This document shows positions 1-8,842 of a DNA stretch of 48,613 bases, in pieces. The DNA is taken from NCBI GenBank assembly GCA_022510785.1, contig JAFLSV010000013.1, forward strand, positions 1 through 48,613. The letters are read 5' to 3'. How positions within the stretch are numbered: position 1 is the first letter of the stretch; every line of letters starts with the position of its first letter. The translations under genes and the position numbers were made by a program. The notes beneath the pieces are model-generated. The model did not search any database. It saw nothing but the letters and a program-made list of their open reading frames with translations, and was not told where the DNA came from. The stretch is from Desulfovibrionaceae bacterium (lineage in GTDB: Bacteria; Desulfobacterota; Desulfovibrionia; Desulfovibrionales; Desulfovibrionaceae).

Positions 1-12
1 CCGAAGTTCCGG

Positions 13-36
13 GCGGGGGCTGAGGGAAGCCCCCGC
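13..36 (-). terminator. hairpin downstream of flgE
   Basis: A perfect 9-bp stem (GCGGGGGCT pairing with AGCCCCCGC) with a 6-nt loop lies 25 nt beyond the flgE stop codon. No U-run follows on the minus strand, so it may be a weak or factor-assisted terminator or an RNA 3' end stabiliser. The stem is seen directly; the role is inferred from its position. Confidence 0.5.
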
Positions 37-60
37 AAGACAGGGGAAAACGGGTTATGT

Positions 61-2451
61 TTAGCGCTTCATGTTGATCACGGTTTCCAGCATGGTGTCC
101 GTGGTGGTAATGAGCTTGCTGTTGGACTGGAAGCCGCGCTGGGTGCTGATCATCTGGACAAATTCCGTGGACATGTCCACGTTGGACTGTTCCAGGTGGT
201 AGCTGGTGATGCCTCCCAGCCCCGCCACGCCCGCCGGGCCCCACTTGGCCTCGCCGGAGTCGCGGGTTTGCGAGAAGAGGTTGTTGCCCTCGCGCCGCAG
301 GCCCTGGGTGCAGGTGAAGTCATACAGGGTGAGCTGCCACAGGGGCAGGGTGACGCCGTTGGAGTACACCCCGTACAGCACGCCGTTGGCGTCCACGTCC
401 CAGCTTGAGAGGTCGCCGTAGCCGTAGCCGTTCTGGGCCTGGCTGGCCGAGAAGGAGCCCTCGTAGTTGGTGGTGCGGGTGGAGTCGTACACGATGGGCT
501 TGTTGAATTCCGCCAGCAGGCTGGGCTGGGCCGCCTCGGCCGCGGCCATGACGCTGGAGTTGAGCACCGGGTTCTTGCGCGCGGTGTCCCTAACCAGGGG
601 ATCGAGAACAGTGGCCTGAAAGTTTCCGCCGGGGTTTTTTGTCGTAAACTCACCTATGACATCGGCCAGGGTGAAGTCGCCGGGCTCGGGCGGGTCACTT
701 GGATCCTTCGGGGTTCCGTCGGCCGCGAAGACCTGCTGGGCGGCTGCCGGCGAAGGCGCGCCGGTGCCGTCAACCTGCACCACGATGTTCACGGGCGGCC
801 ACAGGTTGGTGGGGGAGTTGTCCGCGGAGCCGGCCGGGATGATGACGCCGGTTCCGGTGATGTTCGGGGCATCGCCGGTGACGCCCTTGTACTTGAGCAC
901 CGTCGCCTTGAACTCCACCATGAAGGGATCGGTGGGGTCCGTGGGGTCGTACTCATCGGGAGGAGTGGCCGGGGTGGCGGCGGTGGGGTACTTCTGACTG
1001 CCCGTCACGTTATAGCCCGGCACATCGAACAGATACTGATAGCCCCTGGGGTCGAAGGGATCGGAGGTGAACTGGGGGTCATAGTCCGGGTTGATGAGCA
1101 CGAATTCCGGGCCTTCCGTCTTGTTGGTGCCGTTCACGAAGTTGGGGTTGCGGACATAGGGGGTCTCCTTCAGCGATGCCAGAGAGTTCCCGTTTTCCCA
1201 CGGAATGGTCAGGTTGCCGGCGCGCAGGCCGAAGTCCATTTCAATGTTGTACTTCTGCCCGCTGGGCGAGCCGGAGGTCTGGGCGTCCAGCACGCCGGAG
1301 AAGTTGGCCACCACGATGGGGTAGCCGTTGCTGGACACGGCCGCGGGAACCCAGTTTTCCATGTCCGTGGGGTCGCGGTTGATGACCTGGACGGTTCTGG
1401 CGGGGTCGGTGGGGTCGGTCACCTTGGAGAACGAGTTGGGGTCGTCGGTGGGGTTGATGGAGCCGCCCCAGGTGTAGGCGCTCTGGTTGGTGAGCTGCCC
1501 GGCGCTGTTGAAGGTCAGGGTGCCGGTCATGAGGATGCCGCCCACCTTGGTGGTGCTGAGGGGCACCAGCGTGGGGGGATTGGTGCTGTCATCGGCGTAC
1601 ATGCGCTTGTCTTCGGCGGGGTCCATGGTGACCATGTATTCCCAGATGTCCTGGCTGGGGTCGCTGTCGTAGTCGTCGGGGCTGACGCGGTCGTAGTAGA
1701 TGGTGATCTTGTGCTTGGCGCCGGCCTCGTCGTACACTTCCATGGTGGTCTGGTAGCCGAAGCTCTGCTCGGCGATGGGCGCGGTGGACGGGTTGTTCTG
1801 GGTGACGTTTCTGCCGTCCCAAATCTGGAACATGGCCGCGAAGGGGTTGGTGCTGTCGCGGGCCTTGTCCAGGCCCTCGTGGGGCAGCTGGGCCTTGAAG
1901 GTCATCTTGGTGGTCTGCTGCGGATCCACGGTCCAGGAATCCAGCCGCACGTCCATGGGCACGCCCGCGCCGATGATGTCGGACTTCTTTTCCTCGTTGG
2001 TGGCGGCGGTCATGCCGCCGGCGGCCTGGGTGACGCCCTTGTTGTTGTCCACCTTCCAGCCCTGCACGGCCAGGCCGTTGGGGTCGACAAGGTAGCCCTC
2101 GTAGTTGAAGCGGAAGTTGCCGGCCCGGGTGTAATAGCTTTGATCCGAGCCTATCTTCTTCACCTTGAAGAAGCCGCGCCCGGTGATGGCCAGGTCCGTG
2201 GCCTCGGTGGTGCTTTCAAAGGAGCCGGTGGAAAAATTCTGCATGATGGCGCCGATTTTCACGCCCCGGCCAATCTGCCCGGTGCCGGCGCTGGTGTAGG
2301 TGTTCTGGTACACGAAGTCGGCGAAGTCCATGCGCTGGCCCTTGAAGCCCACGGTGCTGACGTTGGCGAGGTTGTTGCCGACCACGTTCATCTTTTCGCC
2401 ATGGGCGAGAAGGCCTGAAACTCCGGTCCACATGCTGGCGGTAAGACTCAT
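61..2451 (-). CDS. flgE: flagellar hook protein FlgE (long form)
   Basis: This is the hook subunit, which polymerises outside the cell into the curved joint between rod and filament. The N-terminus has the rod/hook signature (VSGLLAHGEKMNVVGNNLAN, with STVGFKG following). The C-terminus ends in the matching coiled-coil segment (NVDMSTEFVQMISTQRGFQS, then a hydrophobic heptad to the end). These two ends form the D0 domain that all axial proteins share. At 796 residues it is about twice the length of enterobacterial FlgE (roughly 400); the extra length lies in a Pro/Thr/Asp-rich middle that would form surface domains. It is the third gene of a fliK-flgD-flgE operon, 72 nt after flgD. A reverse-complement hairpin (2485-2504) sits in that gap. 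Identification is secure from both ends. Confidence 0.95.
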   Translation of the reverse strand: MSLTASMWTGVSGLLAHGEKMNVVGNNLANVSTVGFKGQRMDFADFVYQNTYTSAGTGQIGRGVKIGAIMQNFSTGSFESTTEATDLAITGRGFFKVKKIGSDQSYYTRAGNFRFNYEGYLVDPNGLAVQGWKVDNNKGVTQAAGGMTAATNEEKKSDIIGAGVPMDVRLDSWTVDPQQTTKMTFKAQLPHEGLDKARDSTNPFAAMFQIWDGRNVTQNNPSTAPIAEQSFGYQTTMEVYDEAGAKHKITIYYDRVSPDDYDSDPSQDIWEYMVTMDPAEDKRMYADDSTNPPTLVPLSTTKVGGILMTGTLTFNSAGQLTNQSAYTWGGSINPTDDPNSFSKVTDPTDPARTVQVINRDPTDMENWVPAAVSSNGYPIVVANFSGVLDAQTSGSPSGQKYNIEMDFGLRAGNLTIPWENGNSLASLKETPYVRNPNFVNGTNKTEGPEFVLINPDYDPQFTSDPFDPRGYQYLFDVPGYNVTGSQKYPTAATPATPPDEYDPTDPTDPFMVEFKATVLKYKGVTGDAPNITGTGVIIPAGSADNSPTNLWPPVNIVVQVDGTGAPSPAAAQQVFAADGTPKDPSDPPEPGDFTLADVIGEFTTKNPGGNFQATVLDPLVRDTARKNPVLNSSVMAAAEAAQPSLLAEFNKPIVYDSTRTTNYEGSFSASQAQNGYGYGDLSSWDVDANGVLYGVYSNGVTLPLWQLTLYDFTCTQGLRREGNNLFSQTRDSGEAKWGPAGVAGLGGITSYHLEQSNVDMSTEFVQMISTQRGFQSNSKLITTTDTMLETVINMKR

Positions 2452-2484
2452 GATGTTCTCCCTGTCTGGTGTTGTATGGTTTTT

Positions 2485-2504
2485 GGCCGCCCCCTCAGGC
2501 GGCC
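2485..2504 (-). other. inverted repeat between flgD and flgE
   Basis: GGCCGCC and GGCGGCC form a 7-bp stem with a 6-nt loop in the 72-nt flgD-flgE gap. On the minus strand it is followed by A residues, not U, so it does not look like an intrinsic terminator. It could be an RNA processing or stability element that lets hook protein be made in excess of FlgD. That role is inference. Confidence 0.35.
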
Positions 2505-2523
2505 CCTTGCGGCGGGATGCCGC

Positions 2524-3495
2524 TTAGTCCTCAAGTACGGTGAGCTTGATGGAATTGCCCTTGGAATCCTTGCCCTCAAAGGTCACGGTGTAGATTCCGT
2601 CCGCCACGGTTTCGCCGTCGGCGTCCTGGGCGTTCCAGGTGAAGTCGTAGGTTCCGGAGGCCTTGGTGCCCAGGTTGACCGTGGCCACCTTGGTGGAACC
2701 CTTGCTGATGGTGGCGGTGCCGGTGGTCATGGCGGAGGGCACCTTGTAGCGGATGCTGGTGGCTTCGCCGTCGCTGACGCTGATGCTGCCCCTGTTGGAG
2801 CCGCTGACGTCGGGATCCACGATTTCACGCACGTTGGAGAGCAGCACGGTGCGGCCGTCACTGAGGCGCAGGTAGTGTTCGCCGTTGTAGTAGCTGACGC
2901 CGGTGACCGTGCCGGTGACCGAGGTGTCGATGTTGGCGACGCGGTCGCCGTTGGCGTTCCAGGCCACGATGGCCACGGTGTACACGCCGTCGGGGGCCTT
3001 GCCGCCGTTGCTGTACATGCCGTTCCAGTTGACTTCGCCGATGCTGCCGGCCGCCAGGCTCCCCAAATCCACCGTGGCCACCACGTTGTTGGTGCTGTCG
3101 ATGATGTTGGCCTGCGCCTTGGCAATTTCCTGGTCGGAAGCGTATTCCAGCTTGGACACGCTGCCGTTTTCCACGCTGACCCCGTAACCCCGGGCGGACA
3201 CTTCGCGCCCCAGGTAGTTGGCGGCGCTGATGCTGGTCTGCTTTTCCTGGGCGGCCAGCAGGTTCTGGAGGTTTTCGTTGGTCTGCATGCTCTGCTCCAG
3301 GGCGTTGAACTGGGCGAGCTGGGCGATGAACTCCTTGTCTTCCATGGGGTTCAGCGGATCCTGATACTGAAACTGCGTGACCAGCAGCATGAGAAAGGCG
3401 TTCCTGTCCAGTTCCGAACCGCCGGTGCTGCTCGAAATGGCGTTCCCCAGAGCGGATGCGTAGGAGTTGTCCAGTGCGGAAGTGGTGGTGCTCAT
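2524..3495 (-). CDS. flgD: flagellar hook assembly scaffold FlgD, with extra C-terminal Ig-like domain
   Basis: FlgD is the temporary cap on the growing hook that guides FlgE insertion and is then discarded. The conserved N-terminal block is present at residues 30-75 (RNAFLMLLVTQFQYQDPLNP, then a stretch like MEDKEFIAQLAQFNALEQ). An Ig-like FlgD domain follows at about 112-190 (WNG, PDGVYTV), then a Tudor-like segment at 190-226 (YLRLSDGRTVLLSNVREI). Family members usually stop there, near 220-230 residues. This one continues to 323 residues with what reads as a second Ig-like copy at about 236-321 (DFTWNAQDADG, ADGIYTVTFEG), so the domain seems duplicated. It lies 36 nt after fliK and before flgE, the order expected of a hook operon. 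Confidence 0.95.
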   Translation of the reverse strand: MSTTTSALDNSYASALGNAISSSTGGSELDRNAFLMLLVTQFQYQDPLNPMEDKEFIAQLAQFNALEQSMQTNENLQNLLAAQEKQTSISAANYLGREVSARGYGVSVENGSVSKLEYASDQEIAKAQANIIDSTNNVVATVDLGSLAAGSIGEVNWNGMYSNGGKAPDGVYTVAIVAWNANGDRVANIDTSVTGTVTGVSYYNGEHYLRLSDGRTVLLSNVREIVDPDVSGSNRGSISVSDGEATSIRYKVPSAMTTGTATISKGSTKVATVNLGTKASGTYDFTWNAQDADGETVADGIYTVTFEGKDSKGNSIKLTVLED

Positions 3496-3531
3496 GCTGT
3501 CCTCGCGGTCTCGTGCGCCCGGCGGGTATCG

Positions 3532-5625
3532 CTAGGCGATGATATGCAGTCCGTGCCCGGCAACTGTTGCCTGACGCGCCTGTAGATGCATATCGCGTGC
3601 CAAAGTCGCGGAGTCGCCGGAAAGGTCTGAGCCCGTAGAGGAGGACGAACGGCTCAGGCGGCGCAGGCGTTCCAGATGCTCCACCTGGGCGGCCAGATCG
3701 CGCGAGGCGTTGTGCTGTTCCGCGCCCTGCCAGTCCGGGCTTTGCTGGTCGGCAAGCTGGGTCTGCACGTCCACCTTTTCCACCCTGAAGCCCTGATTTT
3801 CCAGCTGCGCCCGAATCTGCTCCACCTGCTCGGCAATGAGGGCGGCAGTTTCTGCCCGCTCGGGCTGGATGAGGGCGCTCACTTCGCCGTGCCGGGTGGT
3901 GAGCACCACGGTCATGCTGCCGAGATCCCCGGGGGTCAGGGCCAGCTCCAGGCGCTGGACGCCGTTCTTGTGGGCGCTGAGCACGGCCTGCTCAATCTGC
4001 TCAAGGGTCTGGGCGGGCAGGGCGGCGCGGGCATCCGGCCTGGTCTGGGGCCCGGCCTGCGGGCTGGCCTGCGGAATGACCGTATCCACGCCCTGCGCCA
4101 CGGCGGCGTACAGGGGAGCGGCGGCCGGGCTGGCGGCAGGGGTGGCGGCGGGGTTGGTCACGGCGGAGCGGGCCGATCCGGCAAAGCTTTCGGAGGCGCG
4201 GTGATCCGCGTCGCTGTCGCGGAAGCCGGCATTTTCTTCCCGTTCGTCCTGGCCGGAAAGGTCGGCCGGCTCATCGCGGCCGGGCCGGATACGTCCGTCC
4301 GCCGCCTGTTCCGCGCCGGCCGGGGCGCTGTTCGCCGCGCCGGCGGCGCGGGCGTTGGCCTCGCTGGCGGCGTTGACGCCGTCGCGCCCGGTCAGGCCGT
4401 CGGCCCGGTCATTCTGGCCGCCTGGCCGCTCGCTGCGTTCCGCGCGTTCGGCGGGGCGGGCATCCCGCAGGGGAGATTCGTCATTCAGGGGCCGGGCCTG
4501 CGCGGCGCGCCCGTCCGTCCGCTCGCCGGCGCGGGGGCTTTCCTGCGTCTGGCGGGGCGTGGCGACGCTGTCTTCCCGGGCGGCGGGGCGGCCGGTCTCG
4601 TCGCTCTGGGCGCGGTTCTCCTCACGCCTGGGAGCCGCGCGGGTCTGGCTGTCCGGATCCACGCGGTCTTCCCGGCCCGGGGCGGCGGCGGTGGCCCTGT
4701 CCCTGATGAGTTCGCGGGCCTGGGACACGCTCTTGTCTTCGCGCATGCCGGCCAGGCGTTCCGTTTCCTCGCGGCGGGAGGCGTCGCGCAGGACGGGGGG
4801 CATGTGCCGTTCCAGGCTGCTCAGCAGGCTGTCCATGTCCGCGGCGTTCTGGTCAAGCTGGGCCCTGGCCTGACTCAGGGCCTCATTCCATTCCCGGCCG
4901 GAAAGGGTCAGGGAATTTTCCCCGTGAAAGCCGTCCAGCAGGGCGCGGGCCGTGCCTTCGGGCAGGCGCAGGGCCCTGGCGAGGGCGGCCATTTCGTCCC
5001 GGCTGATGCTGACGGGCACGGGGCTTTCGGCGAGGCCCGCCATGAGGGTCTTGAGCGCGTTTTGCGGCGTGCCGCTGCTGAACAGCGTGTTCAGCTCAGC
5101 GCCCTGATCGCCCGCGGCCTTGAGGGCCAGGGACTGAAGCAGGGCCTCTTCCTGCCGGCTCAGGACGGGGGCCGCGCCTTCCAGGGCGTTGCGGGCGGCC
5201 AGAATAAGCTGGTCGGCCGTGGCGCCGCCGGGGTAGCGTCCGGCCTCGCGCATGGCGGAGAGCGCCCTGGCCGGCGCGCCGTCGGCGCGCATGGCGTCAA
5301 TAAGGGCGTTCGTTTCCTTTTCGGTCAGGCGCACGGGCCCGGGCGCGAAGGGGGAAAGAAGTTCCGGGACGGGGTTGTAGGGCGCGCCGGCCAGAAGGGC
5401 CTGCTCAAGCGCCGCGTCGCTGGCCGCGCCGTCGTTCCGGACGCGCGATCTGGGGCTTCGCGGATCGCCGTCATCGCGGGGGCCGTCGTCGCGGAGCGAT
5501 TCCCTCACTTCCTGAAGCGACCGATCCAAAGCGAGGGCAAAGCCCTTGCCGTCGGACACGGACACGCGGAAGCTGTCGAGATTATCGTCAACCTTGTTCA
5601 AAAGGGTATCGGGCAATATTTGCAT
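3532..5625 (-). CDS. fliK: flagellar hook-length control protein FliK
   Basis: FliK is the secreted molecular ruler that measures hook length and switches the export gate (FlhB) from hook to filament substrates. The conserved C-terminal Flg_hook domain covers roughly the last 180 residues (LALTPGDLGSMTVVLTTRHG, then a helix with EQVEQIRAQLENQGFRVEKVDV). The rest is long, Ala/Arg/Pro/Asp-rich and probably disordered, as usual for the ruler part. I start it at 5625 (MQILPDTLL), because AAGGAG lies just upstream; an in-frame ATG at 5652 has no such site. That gives 697 residues, longer than enterobacterial FliK (about 400). The sigma-54-like box at 5652-5667 lies directly in front, so this is the first gene of the fliK-flgD-flgE operon. 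Confidence 0.9.
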   Translation of the reverse strand: MQILPDTLLNKVDDNLDSFRVSVSDGKGFALALDRSLQEVRESLRDDGPRDDGDPRSPRSRVRNDGAASDAALEQALLAGAPYNPVPELLSPFAPGPVRLTEKETNALIDAMRADGAPARALSAMREAGRYPGGATADQLILAARNALEGAAPVLSRQEEALLQSLALKAAGDQGAELNTLFSSGTPQNALKTLMAGLAESPVPVSISRDEMAALARALRLPEGTARALLDGFHGENSLTLSGREWNEALSQARAQLDQNAADMDSLLSSLERHMPPVLRDASRREETERLAGMREDKSVSQARELIRDRATAAAPGREDRVDPDSQTRAAPRREENRAQSDETGRPAAREDSVATPRQTQESPRAGERTDGRAAQARPLNDESPLRDARPAERAERSERPGGQNDRADGLTGRDGVNAASEANARAAGAANSAPAGAEQAADGRIRPGRDEPADLSGQDEREENAGFRDSDADHRASESFAGSARSAVTNPAATPAASPAAAPLYAAVAQGVDTVIPQASPQAGPQTRPDARAALPAQTLEQIEQAVLSAHKNGVQRLELALTPGDLGSMTVVLTTRHGEVSALIQPERAETAALIAEQVEQIRAQLENQGFRVEKVDVQTQLADQQSPDWQGAEQHNASRDLAAQVEHLERLRRLSRSSSSTGSDLSGDSATLARDMHLQARQATVAGHGLHIIA

Positions 5626-5651
5626 GGTAAGGCTCCTTGCGGCCCTTACCA

Positions 5652-5667
5652 TTCAAAGTTCGTGCCA
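5652..5667 (-). promoter_or_regulatory. sigma-54-like promoter of the fliK-flgD-flgE operon
   Basis: On the minus strand the sequence reads TGGCACGAACTTTGAA. It has the full TGGCAC -24 element and correct spacing to a TTG at -12, but the last position is A where the consensus has C. The same core occurs at the fliF and flgB promoters in this window. Transcription would start about 15 nt before the fliK start codon, just upstream of its ribosome binding site. Confidence 0.65.
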
Positions 5668-5839
5668 AATGCCTTTTCCCCGCGCCGCGCCGGATGCCCC
5701 CTTCCGGAAAAGGGCGCCCGGCGGCGGAAGGGCGCGGCATCCTGACCCGCGCGCGGCATGAATACCCGCGCTTCCCGTCCTTAAGCGCCGCGAATGGGAA
5801 GCCCCGGGGAATCTCCGGGCACGGCGAAGCGTGGCCTGT

Positions 5840-7384
5840 TTATCCTAAGGCTTCGCGCAGCGCTTCCACATGCTCCAGCGCGGCCAGGCGGGCCTGCCGC
5901 TGATAGTCGCCGTTTTCCAGCTCCATCTGGAGGTAGCCGCTCAGGGGGCGGATCAGGGGCGGAGTCTGCCCCCACCAGCTTCCGGCGGGCGCGCCGCGCT
6001 TCAGCTCCGAGGCCAGGCGGGCCTGCCACGGCGCCAGATGCCGGCGCAGAAGGCGGCGCGGGCTGGCCGGCTTCCTGATATCCTCCTCCGCGCCCCTGTC
6101 GTCCCCGGTCGCGCGCGCCCCGGCTTCACCCCATCCGTCCCCGGCGCGGGGAATGAGGGGGGCGTCCAGCGCGCCAAGGGCCGCGGGCAGGCTGTGGGCC
6201 GGGCCGCCCAGGCGGGACAGGAACCACTGCCGCCAGAACTCGCCCAGGGCGTCGCGGAAGCGCGGGGCCGCGCCGCCCGCTTCAGGCGCTCCGCTTTGTG
6301 CCTTGTTTTCTTGCCCGCCGCCATCCCGGGGGACGGAGTCCGGCAAGACCGGGGCCAGATCAAAAAGCCCCTGAACGGAGCGGGCGGTGCGCGCGAGCCT
6401 CAGGCCCGGCGGGCTGGGGAGCCTGTGGCCCGGGCTGAGCAGGCTGTGCACCAGCGCGGCCACGCGGCCCGGCTCAAAGCGCCGGCGGCAGGGGTGATCG
6501 GCGCGGGTGCAGGCCCAGCAGCCCACGCAGCTGGCCGTGGGCCGCAGCACCAGGTGCCCCGGGGGAAAGGGCGCGGTTTCCCACGCGTTGACCGGCCCCA
6601 TGGACAGATTGAGGGTCAGTGTGCCGGCCCAGGCGCCCACATGCATGGGGCCGGTATCCGGGGTGACCAGCAGATCGAGCCCGGACAAAAAGCGCACCAG
6701 CCCGGCCAGGCTGAAGCGGCCGCACAGGTTGCCGCGGGGAATGCGGGCCAGCCGGGCGGCCTTGTCCCCCAGCGCCTGTTCGCCCGGGCCGCCCAGAAGA
6801 ACCGGATGCAGCCCCCGGCGCATGAGATGGGCGGCGAGCCGCGCCCAGAACTCCGGCTCCGGCCTTTTGGCGGCCTCGCTGGCCCCCACGAAAAGTCCCA
6901 CCTTGCCCGTGCCCCGGGGCGGGCGAATCCGGGGCCACACACAGCGGCCCGGCCCGTCGGGATCCAGCTCGGCAAAGAGATCCAGCCCGTTGAGATCCGC
7001 CCAGTGAAAGCGGTTGTGCCGGTTGTTGTGCACCAGGGACGCGCGGTACAGGCTCCATGCTCCGTGAATGCGCGCAATCCCGTCCCTCTCCACGCGGCCG
7101 GCAATCCGCTCGGCCCGCAGCTCCCCGGCCAGGCGGGCGGCCTCGGGCCGGTGGCTGAGGTTGATGATCCGGTGAAAGCCGGTCTTCCGCAGGGCGGGAG
7201 CGTCCGGCGGCATAAAGAGCACCGGCGGGGCCAGGGGCAGCAGGGCCTGGTAAAAGCCGGGCTCGGCCACCACCCACAGGGGGCGATCCGGCTCCAGATG
7301 GCGCAGCCAGGCGAAGAGCGGAAAGCTGAGCACCAGGTCACCCATGCGCTGAAGCTGGAGGATCAGGTTGGGGGCGGCAGCCAT
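5840..7384 (-). CDS. glycosyltransferase family 9 (heptosyltransferase-like)
   Basis: The N-terminal 320 residues fit the ADP-heptose:LPS heptosyltransferase family: an opening strand-loop-helix (LILQLQRMGDLVLSFPLFAW), a central substrate loop (KVGLFVGASEAAKRPEPEFW), and the nucleotide-sugar signature (LVTPDTGPMHVGAWAGT). Such enzymes act at the inner membrane, adding heptose to the lipopolysaccharide core. A Cys-rich turn (CVGCWACTRADHPC) follows, then a C-terminal extension of about 180 residues, Pro/Arg/Ala-rich, that I do not recognise. The start at 7384 is chosen because family homology begins there; it is 1 nt after the trmJ stop, suggesting translational coupling. It is the last gene of a four-gene minus-strand operon. 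The exact sugar and acceptor cannot be told. Confidence 0.8.
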   Translation of the reverse strand: MAAAPNLILQLQRMGDLVLSFPLFAWLRHLEPDRPLWVVAEPGFYQALLPLAPPVLFMPPDAPALRKTGFHRIINLSHRPEAARLAGELRAERIAGRVERDGIARIHGAWSLYRASLVHNNRHNRFHWADLNGLDLFAELDPDGPGRCVWPRIRPPRGTGKVGLFVGASEAAKRPEPEFWARLAAHLMRRGLHPVLLGGPGEQALGDKAARLARIPRGNLCGRFSLAGLVRFLSGLDLLVTPDTGPMHVGAWAGTLTLNLSMGPVNAWETAPFPPGHLVLRPTASCVGCWACTRADHPCRRRFEPGRVAALVHSLLSPGHRLPSPPGLRLARTARSVQGLFDLAPVLPDSVPRDGGGQENKAQSGAPEAGGAAPRFRDALGEFWRQWFLSRLGGPAHSLPAALGALDAPLIPRAGDGWGEAGARATGDDRGAEEDIRKPASPRRLLRRHLAPWQARLASELKRGAPAGSWWGQTPPLIRPLSGYLQMELENGDYQRQARLAALEHVEALREALG

Positions 7385-7385
7385 G

Positions 7386-8303
7386 CTATGGCTCCTGTCC
7401 GGCGGCGGGGGCGCTGTCCGCCCCCGTGGGGCTGTGGGAGGCGTTCCCGTGGCTTCCGGCCCATGCGGCGGCGGCCTCGTCCGGGCTTTCGGCCGGGGCG
7501 GCCCCGGCCCGCCGGCGGCCCATGCGGCGGCAGATGCCCATGAGAATATCCAGCTCGTGCCGGCGCAGGTCGGATCTGTCCAGAAAGCGGGCCAGCGGCA
7601 GGAAAAAATAGTCCGGGTTGTCCGGCCGCAAAAAACCGATGTCCAGCAGGGAACGCTTGAGGGTGGCGTCCAGCAGGTCGCGCTCCCGCCGGGTGACCCG
7701 GCGGGACAAGGTCCCCCGGCCGCCCGCGGCATGAAGGGGGGCCGCGGGCCTGGCGTCCGGCTGCCGCGCCGTCTGGCTGGCGGAGAGGGCCGGCGTGCCG
7801 GACAGGGCCAGCCAGCATTCGTACATCATCAGCAGCACGGCCTGGGCCAGATTGAGGGACGAGGCGCCCGGCGCGGTGGGGATGGTGACAAGCCGCCCGC
7901 AGTGCTCAAGGTCGGCATTGGAAAGGCCCCGGTCTTCCGGGCCGAACACCAGGGCCGCCTCTTCGCCGTCCAGCAGGCGCTCCGCCGTTTCCGCCGCCGC
8001 CCGGCGCGGGCTGATGATCTGCCGCCGCCATCCTCCGGTGCGGGCCGTGGTGGCCAGCACCAGCGAACAGGGGGCCACGGCTCCGGCCAGGCTGTCGTGG
8101 AGCATCAGGCCGTCCAGCAGGGGCGCGCCCTGACTGGTGGCCAGGGGCAGGGCCTTGTCCTTCGCCCAGCGTTCGGGCTGAACCAGATGCAGGGGCGCGT
8201 GCCCGAAATTGGCCGAAGCCCGCGCCGCCATGCCTATATTTTCCGGAAAGCGGGGGCGCACCAGCACCAGGCGCAGGCGGCTCATGAGCGGGAAGGCGTC
8301 CAT
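7386..8303 (-). CDS. trmJ: tRNA (cytidine/uridine-32-2'-O)-methyltransferase TrmJ-like
   Basis: This is a SPOUT-class RNA 2'-O-methyltransferase using S-adenosylmethionine. The motifs are in order: RLVLVRPRFPENIGMAARA at the N-terminus, LVFGPEDRGLSNADL in the middle, then IPTAPGASSLNLAQAV, which forms the trefoil knot that binds the cofactor. The C-terminal helices (ERDLLDATLKRSLLDIGFL, RFLDRSDLRRHELDILMG) are typical of TrmJ rather than TrmH or TrmL, so nucleotide 32 of tRNA anticodon loops is the likely target. GAGGAGG lies upstream of the start at 8303; a second ATG at 8285 is possible. The last 30 or so residues are low-complexity Ala/Gly/Pro. It lies 11 nt after the DUF456 gene. Confidence 0.85.
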   Translation of the reverse strand: MDAFPLMSRLRLVLVRPRFPENIGMAARASANFGHAPLHLVQPERWAKDKALPLATSQGAPLLDGLMLHDSLAGAVAPCSLVLATTARTGGWRRQIISPRRAAAETAERLLDGEEAALVFGPEDRGLSNADLEHCGRLVTIPTAPGASSLNLAQAVLLMMYECWLALSGTPALSASQTARQPDARPAAPLHAAGGRGTLSRRVTRRERDLLDATLKRSLLDIGFLRPDNPDYFFLPLARFLDRSDLRRHELDILMGICRRMGRRRAGAAPAESPDEAAAAWAGSHGNASHSPTGADSAPAAGQEP

Positions 8304-8314
8304 GGGGTGCCTCC

Positions 8315-8842
8315 TCAGATCCGGCCCGGCCAGATGGCCGCGGCCGTCAGCACCACCATGGTGATGCCCAGACCGAACTTGACCACCATGCCCAGAAAGC
8401 GGCCCACCAGCGCGCCGTTGGCCGCGTGGGCGGCCTGGGACGCCGGGCGGCCGTCCAGCAGGCGTTCCGCCGTAAAGGCGCCAAGCCATGCCCCGGCCAG
8501 CGCGCCGAAAAGGGCCCCCAGCCCGAACAGAAAGGGCGAGCCCGCTATGGCTCCGAGAATGGTTCCGATCATGCCCGCCACCGTGGCCCTGCCGGACGAG
8601 CCGTACTTTTTCGCCCCCCATATCTGGGCCGCGTATTCCACCACTTCCCCGGCCGCGGCCAGGCCGAACAGGGCCACAAAAAAGAGCGTTCCCATATCGG
8701 CCGTGGCGGCGCCTGGGCCGGCCACGGCCCACAGGCCCGCCAGACCGGCCAGCACCCAGTTGCCGGGCAGGCTGATCAGGTTGAGCAGGGCGCACAGAGT
8801 GAGCGCCAGCACAAAGACGATGACAAGCGCATACAGCATCAT
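8315..8842 (-). CDS. DUF456 family membrane protein
   Basis: The 175-residue product is almost entirely hydrophobic, with about four to five membrane segments. Gly-rich turns such as LISLPGNWVLAGLAGLWAVA and the repeated Gly/Ala helices (TVAGMIGTILGAIAGSPFLF, GLGALFGALAGAWLGAF) are the pattern of the DUF456 family. Its biochemical role is unknown. The ATG overlaps the paaK stop by 4 nt (ATGA), so the two are translationally coupled. It shares the operon with trmJ and the GT9 gene; that association gives no clear functional hint. Confidence 0.8.
   Translation of the reverse strand: MMLYALVIVFVLALTLCALLNLISLPGNWVLAGLAGLWAVAGPGAATADMGTLFFVALFGLAAAGEVVEYAAQIWGAKKYGSSGRATVAGMIGTILGAIAGSPFLFGLGALFGALAGAWLGAFTAERLLDGRPASQAAHAANGALVGRFLGMVVKFGLGITMVVLTAAAIWPGRI

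Noticed and set aside
1711..2418. Long plus-strand open frame opposite flgE, and similar ones opposite fliK, pheS and tkt
   Set aside because: High G+C content leaves few stop codons, giving long antisense frames; their proteins are low-complexity and unlike any family, while the other strand encodes clear proteins.
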